From the NCBI GenBank assembly GCA_032871835.1, contig CM065296.1:118058146-118122145 (forward strand): a stretch of DNA of 64,000 nt. The letters run 5' to 3'. The notes beneath the pieces are model-generated. The model was given only the letters and a program-made list of their open reading frames with translations, did not search any database and was not told where the DNA came from. Source of the DNA: Dipteronia dyeriana. Lineage: Eukaryota; Streptophyta; Magnoliopsida; Sapindales; Sapindaceae. The translations under genes were made by a program, and so were the position numbers. Below, one piece after another: positions 32,960 to 45,597 of this stretch (the first letter of the stretch is position 1; the number at the start of each line of letters is the position of its first letter).

Positions 32960-35287
32960 ATGGGGGCGGCTTGCTGTGTTGCTGCAAGGGATGCGACTCT
33001 CTCCAATAGAACACAACATGAACCTACACATAGGAACATCACATGTTCACCATCATGGAGCTTCCACTGGGATCAAAGGCGCGTTGCTGGTGAAGTTGAG
33101 GATTCTTCATATCAAGCTTCTAATGGAAACAGCAGAAATGGATGCAGGGAGATAAAAGGGGCTATAGATTCTGAAAGAGGTAATCTTTCTGATGGGGGAA
33201 GCCTTGAGAATTTTGGAACGCCCGCCTCACCGAAATCACCAGTTCACGAAGAAATGGGTGTAAATTCGCTGACTCTGCCTTCTGGTAAAATTTTGTGACA
33301 TGTTGCAATTAAATTCTATAGAAATGCTGATTGCAGATTTATAGTTCACCATGCTGTTTAAGCTAGCTTTTTGCACTAGTGTAAACATGTTTTTTTTTTT
33401 TCTAATTTAGAAATTGATAATTAACATTTTTGGTTGCCCGAGCCACCAGGTATCTTACCCCTTTTAATTGCTTCCAAGCTTAATAATTCAATGGGTATCC
33501 TGTCCTGTAAGAACAAGCATGCTTCATAACAAATTTCTAGTATTTAACTGTAACTAGGAGTCAATCAAATGCACTTTTCCTTTTCCATTTTTCGTGATTA
33601 TAGGGTCAGGCAATACACGTGTCAAGACTCAAGAATAAAATATTCATGCACTGATGCATTTTTGAAGTTTTGTGCTTATTAAAAATCAGGTTCGTCAATA
33701 TTTAATTAATGATACTGACATGAATCTTCCTATTATCACTTGAGTTTGCAAATTGAGAATCACTATTTCCCTGATTTCAACTGTGTCACTGTTTGCATGC
33801 AGTGGTTTGGTTCTTGTTACTGAACAATTGGGTTAATTTTGAAAATTATTTTTTGTCGAAGCATGTGTTAAGGATATTGTTGAAGTAATATGATACTTTT
33901 TTTTTGACAGTGAAGTAATATGATATTAACTCACCAAAGATATGTGAATTGTAATGACAACTTAGTTCAGAACTAGGGAAGTGATGGTTCTTTTATTTGC
34001 TTCTCCACTGCCATTTCACTGTAATAAGTAATATAATTCATTGAATGTGATCTCTTTTGCATCTTTTGTGTTGTATTTGATATCTATATATTTTTTGCAT
34101 TCTTGGTTCAGACATATCCATGGCAAGCAATTTTTCTACAGAGTTGAGATCCATAGCTAGCCATAATTCTTTGGAGGTGAGTTTGTAGCTGTTGAGATTA
34201 AGTTAGTAAAAGACAATTTGTGTTTGTTTGTCTTTTTTTTTTTTCCTCCTTTTCTTTCGGTGATGCCTGATATTATTATTCCCTTGGTCATGGATTATAA
34301 CATCGTAGCCCTTTTCTGATTACTTAGGTGAAGAACTTGGCAGAATCACCAAATATTGCTGATACATCTGCTCAGAAGCTGTCATTTTCCTTATCTTCAT
34401 CATTCTCAACACCAAATGCTGATCCTTTGTCTACTCATGCTCATATACTTCCTCCCAGTTCGACCCCAACTAGACGGGCTCGCCGTTCACCTGGGCACCG
34501 GTTGCTGAGGCAGGTTTCGGATAGTCGAATCCTAGGACTGAAATCACCTAATAATTACCCGGCATCTGAAGGAAGGTCTTCTTTTGTACTGTCTGCTTGT
34601 AGTAATGACTTAACTGCTGGATCCTACGGTGGGTCTTCTGATGGTTGGTCCATGCGCACCTTCTCTGAGCTTGTGGCTTCTTCTCAAAGAGAGAGGTGGT
34701 CTTTTGATAGTGAGCGGTTTGGTCGTGGTAATATCAGTGGATCCAGCAGCAGGTTCTCATGTTCATCCTCTGTGGATCTGCAAATTTGTGGAGCTTGCTC
34801 AAAACTCCTGTCAGAAAGATCTTCATGGTGCAGCCAGAGAATTATTGCCAACTCTGAACTTTCAGTGGTTGCTGTGCTTGTCTGTGGGCATGTCTATCAT
34901 GCAGAGTGTTTGGAGATCATGACAGTAGACACTGACAGGTATGAGCCTGCCTGCCCAATTTGTACTGTTGGAGAAAAGCAAGTTGCAAAGATGTCTAGAA
35001 AAGCTCTAAAAGCAGAAGCTGAGTTGAAGGCAAAACACTATAAGATATCTAGAAACCGAGTTGTAGATAGTTATCTTGATGACGATTTTGAAGATTTTGA
35101 TTACCAAAAAGATGCCAAACCAAAAGGGAAATCTCCCAAGATGGAAGCTAGTTGTAGTACAAAGAGCTCCTCGTCAAAGCCTTTCTTGAGACGGCATTTC
35201 TCACTTGGATCCAAATGGACTAGATCGCTGACAGAGAATGACTCTGTCCGGAAGAAGGGCTTCTGGGCCAGATATAGAAAAGATTGA
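32960..35287 (+). CDS. RING-finger protein, probable E3 ubiquitin ligase
   Basis: Coding exons 32960-33284, 34112-34176 and 34328-35287 join in frame to give 449 residues; all borders are GT-AG. The start was chosen at MGAACC because a glycine at position 2 followed by Cys5 and Cys6 is a classic myristoylation plus palmitoylation signal, which would place the protein on a membrane. The middle is Ser-rich and probably disordered. A RING-like domain lies at about residues 284-343: CGAC, then a C-G-H-x2-H-x2-C cluster (LVCGHVYHAEC), then CPIC. A basic, Ser-rich tail ends WARYRKD. Intact family members transfer ubiquitin with an E2 enzyme; the substrate is unknown. Preceded by an untranslated exon whose region is duplicated upstream. 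Confidence 0.88.
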
Positions 35288-36586
35288 TTCCCCTCTAACT
35301 GGTAGAAGGTGAGGAGCTCTGTTTTGTTTTGATACTAGCATTTTAATGAATTCGTTTATATCTAATACCATCTGGCTTCGCTAATCTATACTGTTTATGT
35401 CGTTTTAAGGATGTTACAGACATGCGGTTGATATGATTACCATGTGAAACTGAAGGCAGGATGCATCGACACTCCTAAGCTGTTATTTCTGAAATCTCAG
35501 CTTCAGTAATAGTATAGGTTCTTCTTTTCTTCTAGGTAAATATATAACAGGCATTCGTAGGACGCTCAGCATTGACCCAGCTGAACCTGATCACTCGAGG
35601 TCTAATTGAACCTTTTTTTTTTGTTGTTGTTATTTTGTTGGTCTGGTTTTGTAGCCAACTTTGAATTGGGGCAGAACTTTGTTATAGCTCTGATACTTGG
35701 TAGGATTAAAATAAATGTTATGGTGGGATTTTGGTAGTTAAGAACATAGAAATGAAGTAATTTTAGTGAGCTCTAGAGAGCATTTGCAAAAGTTTTGACC
35801 AGGAATTTTAACAAAGATGTCATGAAATTACTCTTTTGTTTTGTTTTTATAATTTTTATGTATACCATGAATGATTACAATTCGATCAATGCCAGGGAGA
35901 TGCAATCCTCCAAGCTGAAGTTGATTGCCTGAATCATTATGCAACGATGATCGGGTTTTCTATACAAGATTGGATATGACCATATTTGATGCATCGTCAA
36001 GTTTAGGTTTTGACGATAATGCTAATGAAACTCGCATCAGCAAGAGGCTGAGATAACGAGAAGAAAATGATATTGTGGTCTCCTTCGTGTGTTTATATTA
36101 CTTGGTTATATCAACGGAAAAGATTATTTATCAATATCATTGAAAAGGATAGTTCAAATACAATGTGTGTGTGTATATATTTATATATTTATATATCAAC
36201 TAAAAGAATGCTTAATCAAAGCGAATAAACAAAGTTTCTATGAGAGATCAATAATATCACATTCTGTTTTTATTCTTCAATCCAATTCTTTTGAAGTTAT
36301 TAACAAGTTAACATTTAATGACGAAACATAATTGTGCGATGAAGTTATTGCGAATTAGATAATGCAAGTATGCAACTTGAAAACTTTTCATTTATGAGGA
36401 TTTTGTATATTCTTGTGTCAACTGACACAATAATGTTAAATTGTTAACAATTCGTTGTGCATTTTAATGACAAAAAATGGTTCCCAATCATATCATAAAT
36501 GGGTGTCCTCTTTGAATATCGAAATATTTTGATGGACCCAACGATAAGACCCAAATAATAATAAGGAAAAAAAAATCATATATCGT
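35288..36586. other. 3' region of the RING gene and spacer to the tRNA
   Basis: Contains the RING-gene 3' UTR, perhaps ending near AAATAAATG at 35710. A possible untranslated intron may exist near 35305-35570, but I cannot fix it. The remainder is AT-rich with a short TG/TA repeat near 36165-36190. Confidence 0.45.
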
Positions 36587-36670
36587 TGTCAGAAGTGGGA
36601 TTTGAACCCACGCTCTCTCACGAGAACCAGAACTTGAGTCTGGCGCCTTAGACCACTCGGCCATCCTGAC
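36587..36670 (-). tRNA. tRNA-Leu (anticodon CAA), nuclear type
   Basis: The minus-strand 84-nt sequence folds as a class II tRNA: a 7-bp acceptor stem (GTCAGGA with TTCTGAC, one G-T pair), box A TGGCCGAGTGG, anticodon loop ACTCAAGT with anticodon CAA between CCAGA and TCTGG, a long variable arm, and box B GGTTCAAATCC. No intron and no encoded CCA. A T-run terminator lies just beyond the 3' end (A-run at 36567-36575 on the plus strand). It differs clearly from plastid trnL-CAA. Confidence 0.95.
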
Positions 36671-37043
36671 GCTGTGATGCATCAATCTCAATCTATATAT
36701 TTAAACATATCAAATATTTTTTTAAAAAGGTAATACTCACGGCACGATTGTCTCCCATTAGTCTGTCTTCTCAACTATATGTTATTTTCAAGTTTGCAAT
36801 AATTCAACACATTTTAAACTTATCATAGAAGCTCAAATGCATAATATGGCCAGAATCTGTAGAAGAAAAAAACACCTTATAAATGATGCACTATCATTTG
36901 TCAATAAAAAAAATCATTTTTACAATAAGACAATGACAGGCCTTCTCTTCAGCCCTGAATCCTGATTGAGATAACTGTTTTTGATAGGACTAACACAATT
37001 AGAAAAGACATTGTGATGTTATTACACATGAACCTAAGAGAGA
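36671..37043. other. Spacer between tRNA-Leu and the epimerase-like gene
   Basis: AT-rich. It probably holds the 3' UTR of the minus-strand gene. Nothing else seen. Confidence 0.5.
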
Positions 37044-39454
37044 CTACATACTTTGATATGGCTTCTCCATTCGCTCAATAATGCTCTGCAATCCTGATTT
37101 ATAACTTGGATGTATAAGCTTCACTCCTAATTCTCTCTTCATACGTGCATTGCATACTCGCTTCTCCCCTCTTGAACCTCTCTTCTCGTTAAACTGTTCT
37201 ACTTTTTGCGAGGTCGGGTTTTGTTTGAGTCTACCGGGCCACTTTTTCTCGACCAAGTCCCTTGCATATGCAAACACCTCTTCTCGAGGAGCAGGATCAT
37301 CATCGACAATATTGTATATATTCCTGAAATAGGAGACATAAGGGGTTACTGTATAACACATTTCCCAATTCGGATATGTCAATAGCTAAGAGGACTGAAA
37401 ATAATCAAATTAACAAAAGTCTAACAAGTGCAAGGTGCACAGAGTAAGTATTGGTACTTCATGCATGTTGGCTTGGCATAATGGAAGTCTTTGAATTGCA
37501 TGTCTGGTTTCAGATTGAAAGACTACTTTTTCCCATTTTGAAAATATAAAAGTTGGCTTGAAGATTTGTGTCGCGTTATTTTGCATTTTTGCTTATCACA
37601 TTTATAGTTTTTTGGTTATGAAAAATAATTTGACATGAGGTGTTGTGATACATTTGCTTTTCTGTATTCTATTGAACTAGAGTTCACTCTTGGTATTTCA
37701 CAACTAGTACAAACAATGCATACAAAAAACACAGCTCAGTTACGCTACGGTCTTTAACACTGGAAGATTTACCTGGAAGATGGTGTCCAAACACTGGCCT
37801 TAAGTACTTGGCAGATGTCATCAACATGAATTCTGGACGTATATTGCTTGGATCCTCTCATTTTCTGGCTTTCTGATAGAGATGCCTGCTTAATTATCGT
37901 GTCAACAGCACTGCAGTAAAAACTATTTTATTAGAAATCAATCTCAAGAAGAACAAAACATGGACCCTGTGTTAGTTCCAATCGAGCAAAGGCAGAAGAA
38001 AGTAGACAATTAAGTAATCGATAAGCGAAAAAATAGAAGTGTTAGAACTTGGTCAGATAGATCATGAAATTCACTTTGCCTGATCATCACTAAATGATAT
38101 CAATAATAACAGATTCAAACTCAAAGGAAGTCAATTTATATGGTCAAGTGCACAGATAGTAATCCCGACCTTCTGTCAGGGCCATAAATCCCTCCAAGTC
38201 GAAAAACGTGTGATGAGAGTCCAAGATCATGACCGAGACTCAACCAACCCTCCTCAGCAGCTAACCTTAACTTAGCCAACTCATTTGTAGGGCTTGTAGG
38301 GTAACTATCATGACGTAAAGCATATATTTTTTAGGCGGATTATTGCAACAAAATACAAGCCGAAAAAAAGATCAGAGTTAAGATTCACTCACTTACTCCT
38401 CATCTACCCATGCACCACCGCAATCTCCATATACACCTGCGAGACAAGCAAAAACTTTGTTATTCCGTACATACTCCAAACCAAATAAGAAAGCATCTCG
38501 CAGAAATAGCATGCACACAAGCATATACTAGTTTATGTTTTCGTATTCAACTGCAAGACATTATGCATATAACTGCCCAAAACAACCAATTACGATGAAT
38601 GCATACCTGTTGATGACAAATAACCGAGCCATTGAAGATTTCCACCCATCATTGTGCTTCTTAGAAGTTCTCCATGCCGAAGCATCTACAAAATTGATAT
38701 GAAAACAATGAGCCAAACACACCAGCGCACCCAGAGAGATCGTTCGAACAATATCAAACACAAACCAAATAAGAAACTCTTATCACAATTACCGGGTCAC
38801 CAATACCCTTTACAGGCGGAATCGAGACAAGAAGATGTGAATAGTCCTTCAAAGTATCTAGAATCAACAGCCTAAGAAACAAAAAACAAAATAAAGAAAA
38901 TCAATAATTTGATCATTTCAACATGCATATAATCCACTAGAGATTCAAATTCATAGATATCAACAACAACAAAAAAAAAAACTCACTGTGACTCATTTGA
39001 ATTGAATACAATCCACTTTAAGACTGAATACAAAATTAAAATCGATAAACTCACTCTGGTTCATTTGCATTGAAAACGTAAACGTCAAATCCCTTCTCTT
39101 CAAGTTCTTTCTTCTTCAAAAGACTCGTGCAAGTACCAGCGACAACCCTAATCAATAAATTAACACAAATGACAACACAGAATAGTTGAATTTCGATGTA
39201 AATTGTAATATTAGCAAAATATTTTACCAGTCTTGATTGTGGAGCTCTTGTGCGAAGAATTGTCCGACGAAACCCATGCCTAATATAAACATCCGGTTCC
39301 GAGATTCCCGGTCCAATTTATCTGGTCGGGAACCGCCGATCTTGGCATTCACAGGTGAACACCGAGAAATCGTTGGCGTCTGTGCTGTTCTTCGAGCATG
39401 AACAAATCGGTATTGGAAAGCATAAAATCGGTCCGATAAGTGACATATCTCCAT
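37044..39454 (-). CDS. NAD(P)-binding Rossmann-fold, epimerase-like protein
   Basis: Eight exons on the minus strand join in frame to 356 residues: 39454-39228, 39147-39055, 38871-38793, 38685-38607, 38436-38397, 38304-38170, 37910-37773 and 37323-37044, stop TAG. All introns begin GT and end AG. About 50 basic, Ser/Arg-rich residues precede the Rossmann motif GMGFVG (residues 59-64), suggesting an organelle transit peptide. Later blocks are LGYLSSTGVYGD, RLGGIYGP and RIHVDDICQVL, typical of the extended SDR/epimerase family related to bacterial YeeZ. The substrate is not known for this group. The ATG at 39454 is the only one in the opening frame; a GTG precedes it. A strong hairpin lies 62-117 bp upstream. 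Confidence 0.9.
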
Positions 39455-39515
39455 CACGAAATGTCGGGCACCGTCTGCACGGTTGACAGTTAACGAATTC
39501 CGGTATTATCAAGAC

Positions 39516-39571
39516 CGTGAGTTTTTTACTTCTTCGTTAGTGAGAAGTAACGGAGAAATAAAAAACTCACG
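39516..39571. repeat. 24-bp inverted repeat upstream of the epimerase-like gene
   Basis: Arm 39516-39539 (CGTGAGTTTTTTACTTCTTC...) and arm 39548-39571 pair at 22 of 24 positions around an 8-base loop. In the minus-strand transcript this would lie in the 5' UTR or core promoter. Confidence 0.85.
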
Positions 39572-40350
39572 GAGGTGGATTCGTTTGGACGAAAATACCC
39601 TTTTCATTTTTTTTAATAACTACAGTATCACAATAAATTTGAGATGTGGACTGTGGGAATACAATACCACTTGGCAAACCCTATTCTATATTTATATATT
39701 TTCAATAATTACGTATTATTTGAGATATTGAAAGAGTGATACGACAATACCACTGTATCAGAAACCTCCTGCTTAACAAAAAGGGAAATAATCATTCTTC
39801 CCCTATAGTTTGCCTTATTCTCTACTTTCCCTCATTGTTTTCAACATTCTACATTTTCCCCATATATACCTATATTTATACGGTGAGATTGGATTGTATT
39901 AGTACATGAGAGAGGGAAAAGTGGAGAATGTTGAAACTAAAGGGGTAAAGTAAAGAATATGGCAAAATACAAGAGGCAAAACGATTATTACCCTAGGAAT
40001 TATCATACGAGGTATTACTAACTTTAATTTCTATAAAAACTTTGATAAAATCATATTGATTTTATGAATTTTGATCTGAATTTTTTTTTATAGATGATAA
40101 GTTTAATGAAATCTATTTATGAATCAAACACTAAACTATTTTTTTCAGATATTATTAAATATCAAGGTATCGGAAAATGGGAGAAATATAGAAAACTTAA
40201 AAAAAAAAGTTCTAATACTTAAAAAATTCTCAAATTTTATTTATAGGTGAATTTCATTAAACTTATCATCCATACAAAAAAATTAATCAGAATTCATAAA
40301 AATCGATATTATTTCATCAAAATCCTTACCGAAATTAAAGTTAATTAAGG

Positions 40351-40386
<36 letters not shown>

Positions 40387-40872
40387 AGTCATTTTTTCTT
40401 TAGTCTGTACTGATATAACTCATATCCAACGTACCGATGAATTTACATCAATATGCATTGACGAATTTATATCAGTACGTATTGATTTAAAAAATTTTAT
40501 ATATATTATAGTCATTTTCTCCTCGGTGCGCACTATATAATTTATATAAGTGTGTTGCATGTTGACAACTGATTATGGAGAAGATTTAACGAGTACTACA
40601 TTTTGAATCAAAATATATAAATCTAATATTTGACATCCAACATACAAATTGAATTATATCAGTATTTACTTAAATAAGTAAGAGATTCATCTTTTACATA
40701 TAAGAATTTTCATCTATATGTTTCATTTTTATTTTTATGGAATCTATATCTTTCTTTTAGACAAATGGCTTGAATGTTACCACCATTTCAATTATTACAT
40801 TACAATAATATCACAAGGGTGCTGAGATGTCAATTAAAAGGATGATCCCATCAATCATCATTGAGTTAATTA

Positions 40873-40907
<35 letters not shown>

Positions 40908-41282
40908 AACAACAACAATATAACAGTCATCAATGATTCTCTGGTCACTAGACAACTACCAAATTTGTTCATATTTATAATTGACGAGGACAATGCAGAC
41001 AATCAAGTAAAATAAAACCGAGAGAGGGATCGAGAGGATCAATATTGTTTTGAAAAATTGATAGCAGAAAGCAACAAAAAAAAAATGCAGCTGTTGGAAG
41101 TTGGAAAATTAAATTTGGGTGATGAATTGAACTACCCTTATCTCTCTCATTAAAGCATAATAAATGTTATGTTACGTACTTCTAAAGTTATAATTATAAA
41201 GATTTTCTACTTCTTTCAGCAATTAATAATATCTTCTTTTCCTTTTTATTTGGAGACATCTTCTACATTTTGTTGGAAGCAA
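39572..41282. other. AT-rich spacer with simple repeats
   Basis: Holds a compound (TA)n(TG)n repeat at about 40348-40387 and a long A-run at about 40876-40903. No gene was recognised. The poly(T) minus-strand frame near 40811-41002 is an artefact of the A-run. Confidence 0.6.
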
Positions 41283-42398
41283 ATGGAAGACTATATTGTT
41301 AACTTGGTTTTATGGGGCGTTATTTCATGGACTGCAACTTTTCTCTTCATCAGAAAAGTTTTCTCAAAACGTTCTTTTCAATTCAGCAACCGTATTGTTT
41401 CTACAATTCATGCAATTTTAGCTGTCACTCTCGCTGCACTCTCTGTTGAAGATTGGAGCTGCCCAGTCTGTCCTTTGGCATCAAAATCTTCTCCTGCTCA
41501 GGTAAAATAATACGCTTTATGGGTTGTTTTGACATTTTTATTGTAATCACTTTTAATATAATGTTGATCTTCATGAAACTGTACGTGTAGATGAAAACAC
41601 TGGCAGTGAGCCTAGCATATTTGATATATGATCTAGTGTGCTGCTTGTTCGAAGAGCAAATCGGTCTTGACAACACCATTCACCATTTGGTTAGCATTGT
41701 TGGAGTTGTAGCTGGACTTTCTTATCAACAGGTATATATATATATATATATATATACATATACACGTACTAGCTTGGAGTTTGATCAAATGTCAATTTCA
41801 TGATCGATAATGTTGGTATGTTAATTGTTAATGCTATATGTAACATAATATGTGCAGTGCGGATCAGAGATGGCAGCCACGGCAATCATAACAGAGATCT
41901 CAAGCCCATTTCTACACTTGAGAGAGCTTCTTAAAGAGCTTGGTTACAGAGACACCGGCCTCAATTTGATAGCCGATGTAAGTAGTACTCACTACTAACC
42001 ATTTCTTTTCCGGGGTCATTCTCTGGTCAGGACGGCCCTTGTGAATAAAAGATATTCTAATCTTAGTTTATATTGTACAGATTATGTTTGCAATTATGTT
42101 CTCAATTGGAAGGATGATAGGTGGGCCTTATCTCTGTTATGTGACTCTATCAGCCAATAATCCATTACTAATCAAGGTATTTAATCCTTTAATTTAATAT
42201 CTAATTCCTTCAAGATTCTAACTAACTAATAAATAAACTTTAATTATTTTTGAACTAATTATTAATTATTTTGTTTGGTATTATTACGTGTAGGCAATGG
42301 CACTTGGATTGCAACTTGTGAGTGCTTTCTGGTTTTACAAGATTGCAAGAATGGTCAGATACAAGCTGGTGAAATGGACATCGAAAAAGGCCATCTAA
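41283..42398 (+). CDS. TLC-domain membrane protein
   Basis: Five exons, 41283-41501, 41591-41731, 41858-41977, 42081-42176 and 42294-42398, each a whole number of codons, give 226 residues; all borders are GT-AG. The product has several hydrophobic helices (about residues 5-22, 40-55, 75-90, 105-120, 160-180 and 195-210). The conserved block LIYDLVCCLFEEQ...NTIHHLVSIVGVVAGL carries the paired histidines of TLC (TRAM-LAG1-CLN8) proteins, and SSPFLHLRELLKELG follows. It resembles the TMEM136-like branch. TLC proteins act in lipid handling or ceramide synthesis at the endoplasmic reticulum; the function of this branch is uncertain. A truncated copy of its start lies at 44463. Confidence 0.88.
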
Positions 42399-42677
42399 CT
42401 AATTTGTCTGGCTAATTTATTATATAGGTAGTGTTAATCTATGTTCTAAAGATATAGATTAACAATTAATTTGTTTCTATCCTTTCTATATATTATATAC
42501 ACTCCAAAGAGTATTATTATTTGATTATTGATTTATTTCCATCAAATTGTAAAAATTATCAGTGCTATTTAGAGGCAACAAAGTTCAATGTCTTTTTTTT
42601 TTCATTGTAACCTCCTCATCTCTAGCCGTGCCAATATTGTTATAATAAACCATTAATTAGCTGTAAGAAGATTTGCG
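42399..42677. other. 3' flank of the TLC gene
   Basis: Probable 3' UTR (ATAATAAACC near 42645) and spacer. No other feature. Confidence 0.45.
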
Positions 42678-42685
42678 ATGGAAAT

Positions 42686-43522
42686 TAGGGGTGGGCACCA
42701 ACCTGTCAACCCAACCCAACATGATTCAACCCGATTCGATTGTGTTGGATTGAGTTCATAAAAAATAACCCAACCCAATCCGATAACCCGATATTAATAA
42801 TAAAAAATAAATTAAATAATTTTATTTATTATTAGATCTATTATAAAATCTCATTTTTTAAAATATGTAAAAAATGTACTCATACACCATTGATAATATT
42901 ATAAATGATAAATATAAATACATATTTTTAAATATTTTATACTAAAAATATATAATACATTTATTAAAACATGCATCTATATTGTCTTCATCTTTTGTTT
43001 TAATTACATTTGTTAAAACATGCAATTATATTGTCTTCATCTTTTACGTTAATTGACACATCCTTAATTATACTTTAAATTCTCTTAGGATTTGATTAAG
43101 AATTTGGTAGAAAAAAAATCTAATCATTGTATATAAACTCAAACTATTATGTTGGTTGAAGTAAATAATAGATTATCTAACCACGAGATATTCGATGAAG
43201 CAATTATAATTGTAAAATCGATAGAAGACTTAAATAAAGACTTTTCAAATTAGATAAATTGCTATATTTTTATTTTTTAATTATGCAATAGTTATTTAAA
43301 CAATTTATATTTTATGTTGTGATTTGATTTTGATGCTTTTAAAAAATCTAAACTATATGTGATATGAAATTATGGTGAAAATTTATTTTAAATTTGAATT
43401 TTGATATAACAAAATTTAAATTCAAATATATTTTTTTCTAACTCAACCCAACCCAACCCGACAAATATTGGGTTGGATTGGGTTGAAAAAATCTCAACCC
43501 AACCCGAAAACGTCCACCCCTA
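42686..43522. mobile_element. hAT-type non-autonomous element, copy A
   Basis: An 837-bp element with terminal inverted repeats TAGGGGTGGGC and GTCCACCCCTA and a perfect 8-bp target duplication ATGGAAAT (42678-42685 and 43523-43530), the hAT signature. Subterminal AACCC repeats face inwards at both ends and the AT-rich core has no coding capacity. Same family as 45934-46895. Confidence 0.85.
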
Positions 43523-43576
43523 ATGGAAATAAAAGTTATATTAGACGGTAATTCAAATAACACAATTAAAATAAAT

Positions 43577-43935
43577 GTTGCAAAAGTGTCCAACTAGACG
43601 CCGTCTAGTCAAAGTCATTGACTAGTTACCCTTAACCGATAATGTTAGATTTATTTTTTATTGACTTTTTAGAATTTGATTGAGTTTGTTTGATTATGTT
43701 TAGTTGTTTATGGATATTGATTTTCAATATTGAGTGTTTTATTTTTATTTTGATTTTAATTTGTGGTTAAATTCAATGAAATAGTATGAATATTTACTCA
43801 ATTACAATAAAAAAAATATTAAAAAAATTCCGACCGACCACCGGTCTGTCACCGATCGACTTCTGGTCAGCCGCATAGTCCCCGATGGGCTGGCGGGGGG
43901 TCACCGCCGGACTATCGTCTAGCTCTTTCTGCAAC
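43577..43935. mobile_element. Possible small terminal-inverted-repeat element
   Basis: The ends read GTTGCAAAAGTGTCC... and ...AGCTCTTTCTGCAAC, inverted at the outer 6 bases and again around CTAGACG. The right part is unusually GC-rich. No target duplication found. Confidence 0.3.
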
Positions 43936-44462
43936 ACCTATTAAAATTGAAAATGGGCTAGATAATATATACATGAAGCTCATTAACAAAATTTACAGGA
44001 TAAAACACATATGAAGAAGCTACATCAATTTTATAGATAATAATGTAATTATAGATAGATGATCATTTAAGCATCTGAATTCAAATTACCTGAGAAGATA
44101 TGAAATCTGTTGTTGCCATCTGAAATTCCAAATTAAATTATAGTATCTTTAATAACACATACCAGCTGCAGGCAACAAGGCAAGTCATGAACCAACAACT
44201 ATGAATTGTTGTCATCATGCAGTAGAATCTCCATAGAATTACTGCTCAACTACCATCAAATATGAAATATGCTTATTGTTTAATTATTAACACATAATTC
44301 GGACGGCAAAGCAAAGTATGCAATATTCAATTTAATGTTTATGTACCCACTTTTCACCTACGTGTAGACATAAACAATTAAACATCCAATCATGCAATAA
44401 AAAATACATTTTTGAGTTCTACATTACAGAGAAATTGGAAGCAACACAGCAAGAGAAATCGA
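43936..44462. other. Spacer before the TLC gene fragment
   Basis: No feature recognised. The last 25 bp share GGAAGCA with the region just before the intact TLC gene. Confidence 0.4.
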
Positions 44463-44523
44463 TGGAAGACTATTTTGTTAAATTGGTTTTGAGGGGTGTA
44501 ATTTCATGGACTGCAGCTTTTCC
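44463..44523 (+). pseudogene. Truncated copy of TLC-gene exon 1
   Basis: ATGGAAGACTATTTTGTTAA and the next 40 bp match the first 61 bp of the intact gene (MEDY, then ISWTAAF) with a few substitutions, then similarity stops abruptly. An inverted-repeat element begins 18 bp later. No other exon of the gene was found nearby. Confidence 0.75.
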
Positions 44524-44541
44524 CCGATTGATTAATAGTTT

Positions 44542-44972
44542 AGTGTATGTTTGGTATGACTTTTGAAAAGGTCAAAAACGTTTTTCTATTTTTGAGTTTT
44601 TTTTTTTATTGTTTGGTAAAACTTAAAAGAACTTTTTTAATATATGGAATTGTTTTAACTGCCATTTATAATAACTATTTTATGTTTATCAGGAGAAGTC
44701 TAAAGTCCAAAAAGTTTTTTTTTTAGCTTATTTAGAACATATAAATTGTCTCTACTACCATTTGTAAATTTTAGATATTCCACGATACAACTCTTTCATT
44801 ATAAATTGTCAATACCCTTTTTTGTAATTCATAAAATCAAAAACTATTTTTAAAAATACATTATTAACACTTTTTTTTATTTACACAACCAAAAGTTTTT
44901 TTTTGGTAAAAGCTCTACTATAAAAAGATTATATTTTAAGAGTTCTACTTCAAAAGTCATACCAAACACACT
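44542..44972. mobile_element. MITE with 25-bp terminal inverted repeats
   Basis: The left end AGTGTATGTTTGGTATGACT and the right end (44947-44972) read the same on opposite strands, apart from one extra base, and both continue into TTTTGA. The 431-bp interior is AT-rich with no coding capacity. The flanking TTT on both sides may be a 3-bp target duplication, but this is weak in T-rich sequence. Confidence 0.75.
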
Positions 44973-45597
44973 TTTAATATACAATTAAAAAACAGTATTG
45001 TTTCCGACAAATATGTAAATTTTAAGGGACAAGTACTCTGGTCAGTACCGACTCTATATTTTAATTGATAGAAAAACCATTTACAGTGTTTGATATTAAA
45101 TATATAGAATTGGTAGTGGATTTTTCCATTAATAAAAACATAGGAGTCAGCATCTTGACTAATCGGTTCCCAAATATTTTCCGATTTTAAGTGCCATTTT
45201 AGGGCAGCAAATTTCATTGTTTGGTTATATTCCACCTGTGAACTAATTTCCAGTTTCCAGCTCTGTGAATAGTATTATGATAACCCACAAAGCTGGAAAT
45301 TAATCAATTATTGATTGAAAACCATAATCAAATTAAACAATAATGTACGAATTTGATATTTAAATGAAAAAAATATATATATAGGGGGAAGAGAGAGAGA
45401 GAGTTAAATGTAAATTGAGAAAAATAAAGAACTCGATAATTTCTCTTAAAAAAAAATTCTTTAAAATTCAAAGTCGCATCAAAAATCAAAATAAATGGTT
45501 CCTCGAACCTTTCAAAAAAAAACAGAGGACCGGTTTTTTCAATTTGTCCGCATATGTTCGATTGTCGAGGGGCCGTACATACAATAATGATTGAGCG

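Noticed and set aside
36414..36434. Short palindrome TTGTGTCAACTGACACAA
   Set aside because: Seven-base arms are too short to support a function, and no gene end lies beside it.
40811..41002. Minus-strand frame with a poly-phenylalanine run
   Set aside because: Created by the long A-run at about 40876-40903.
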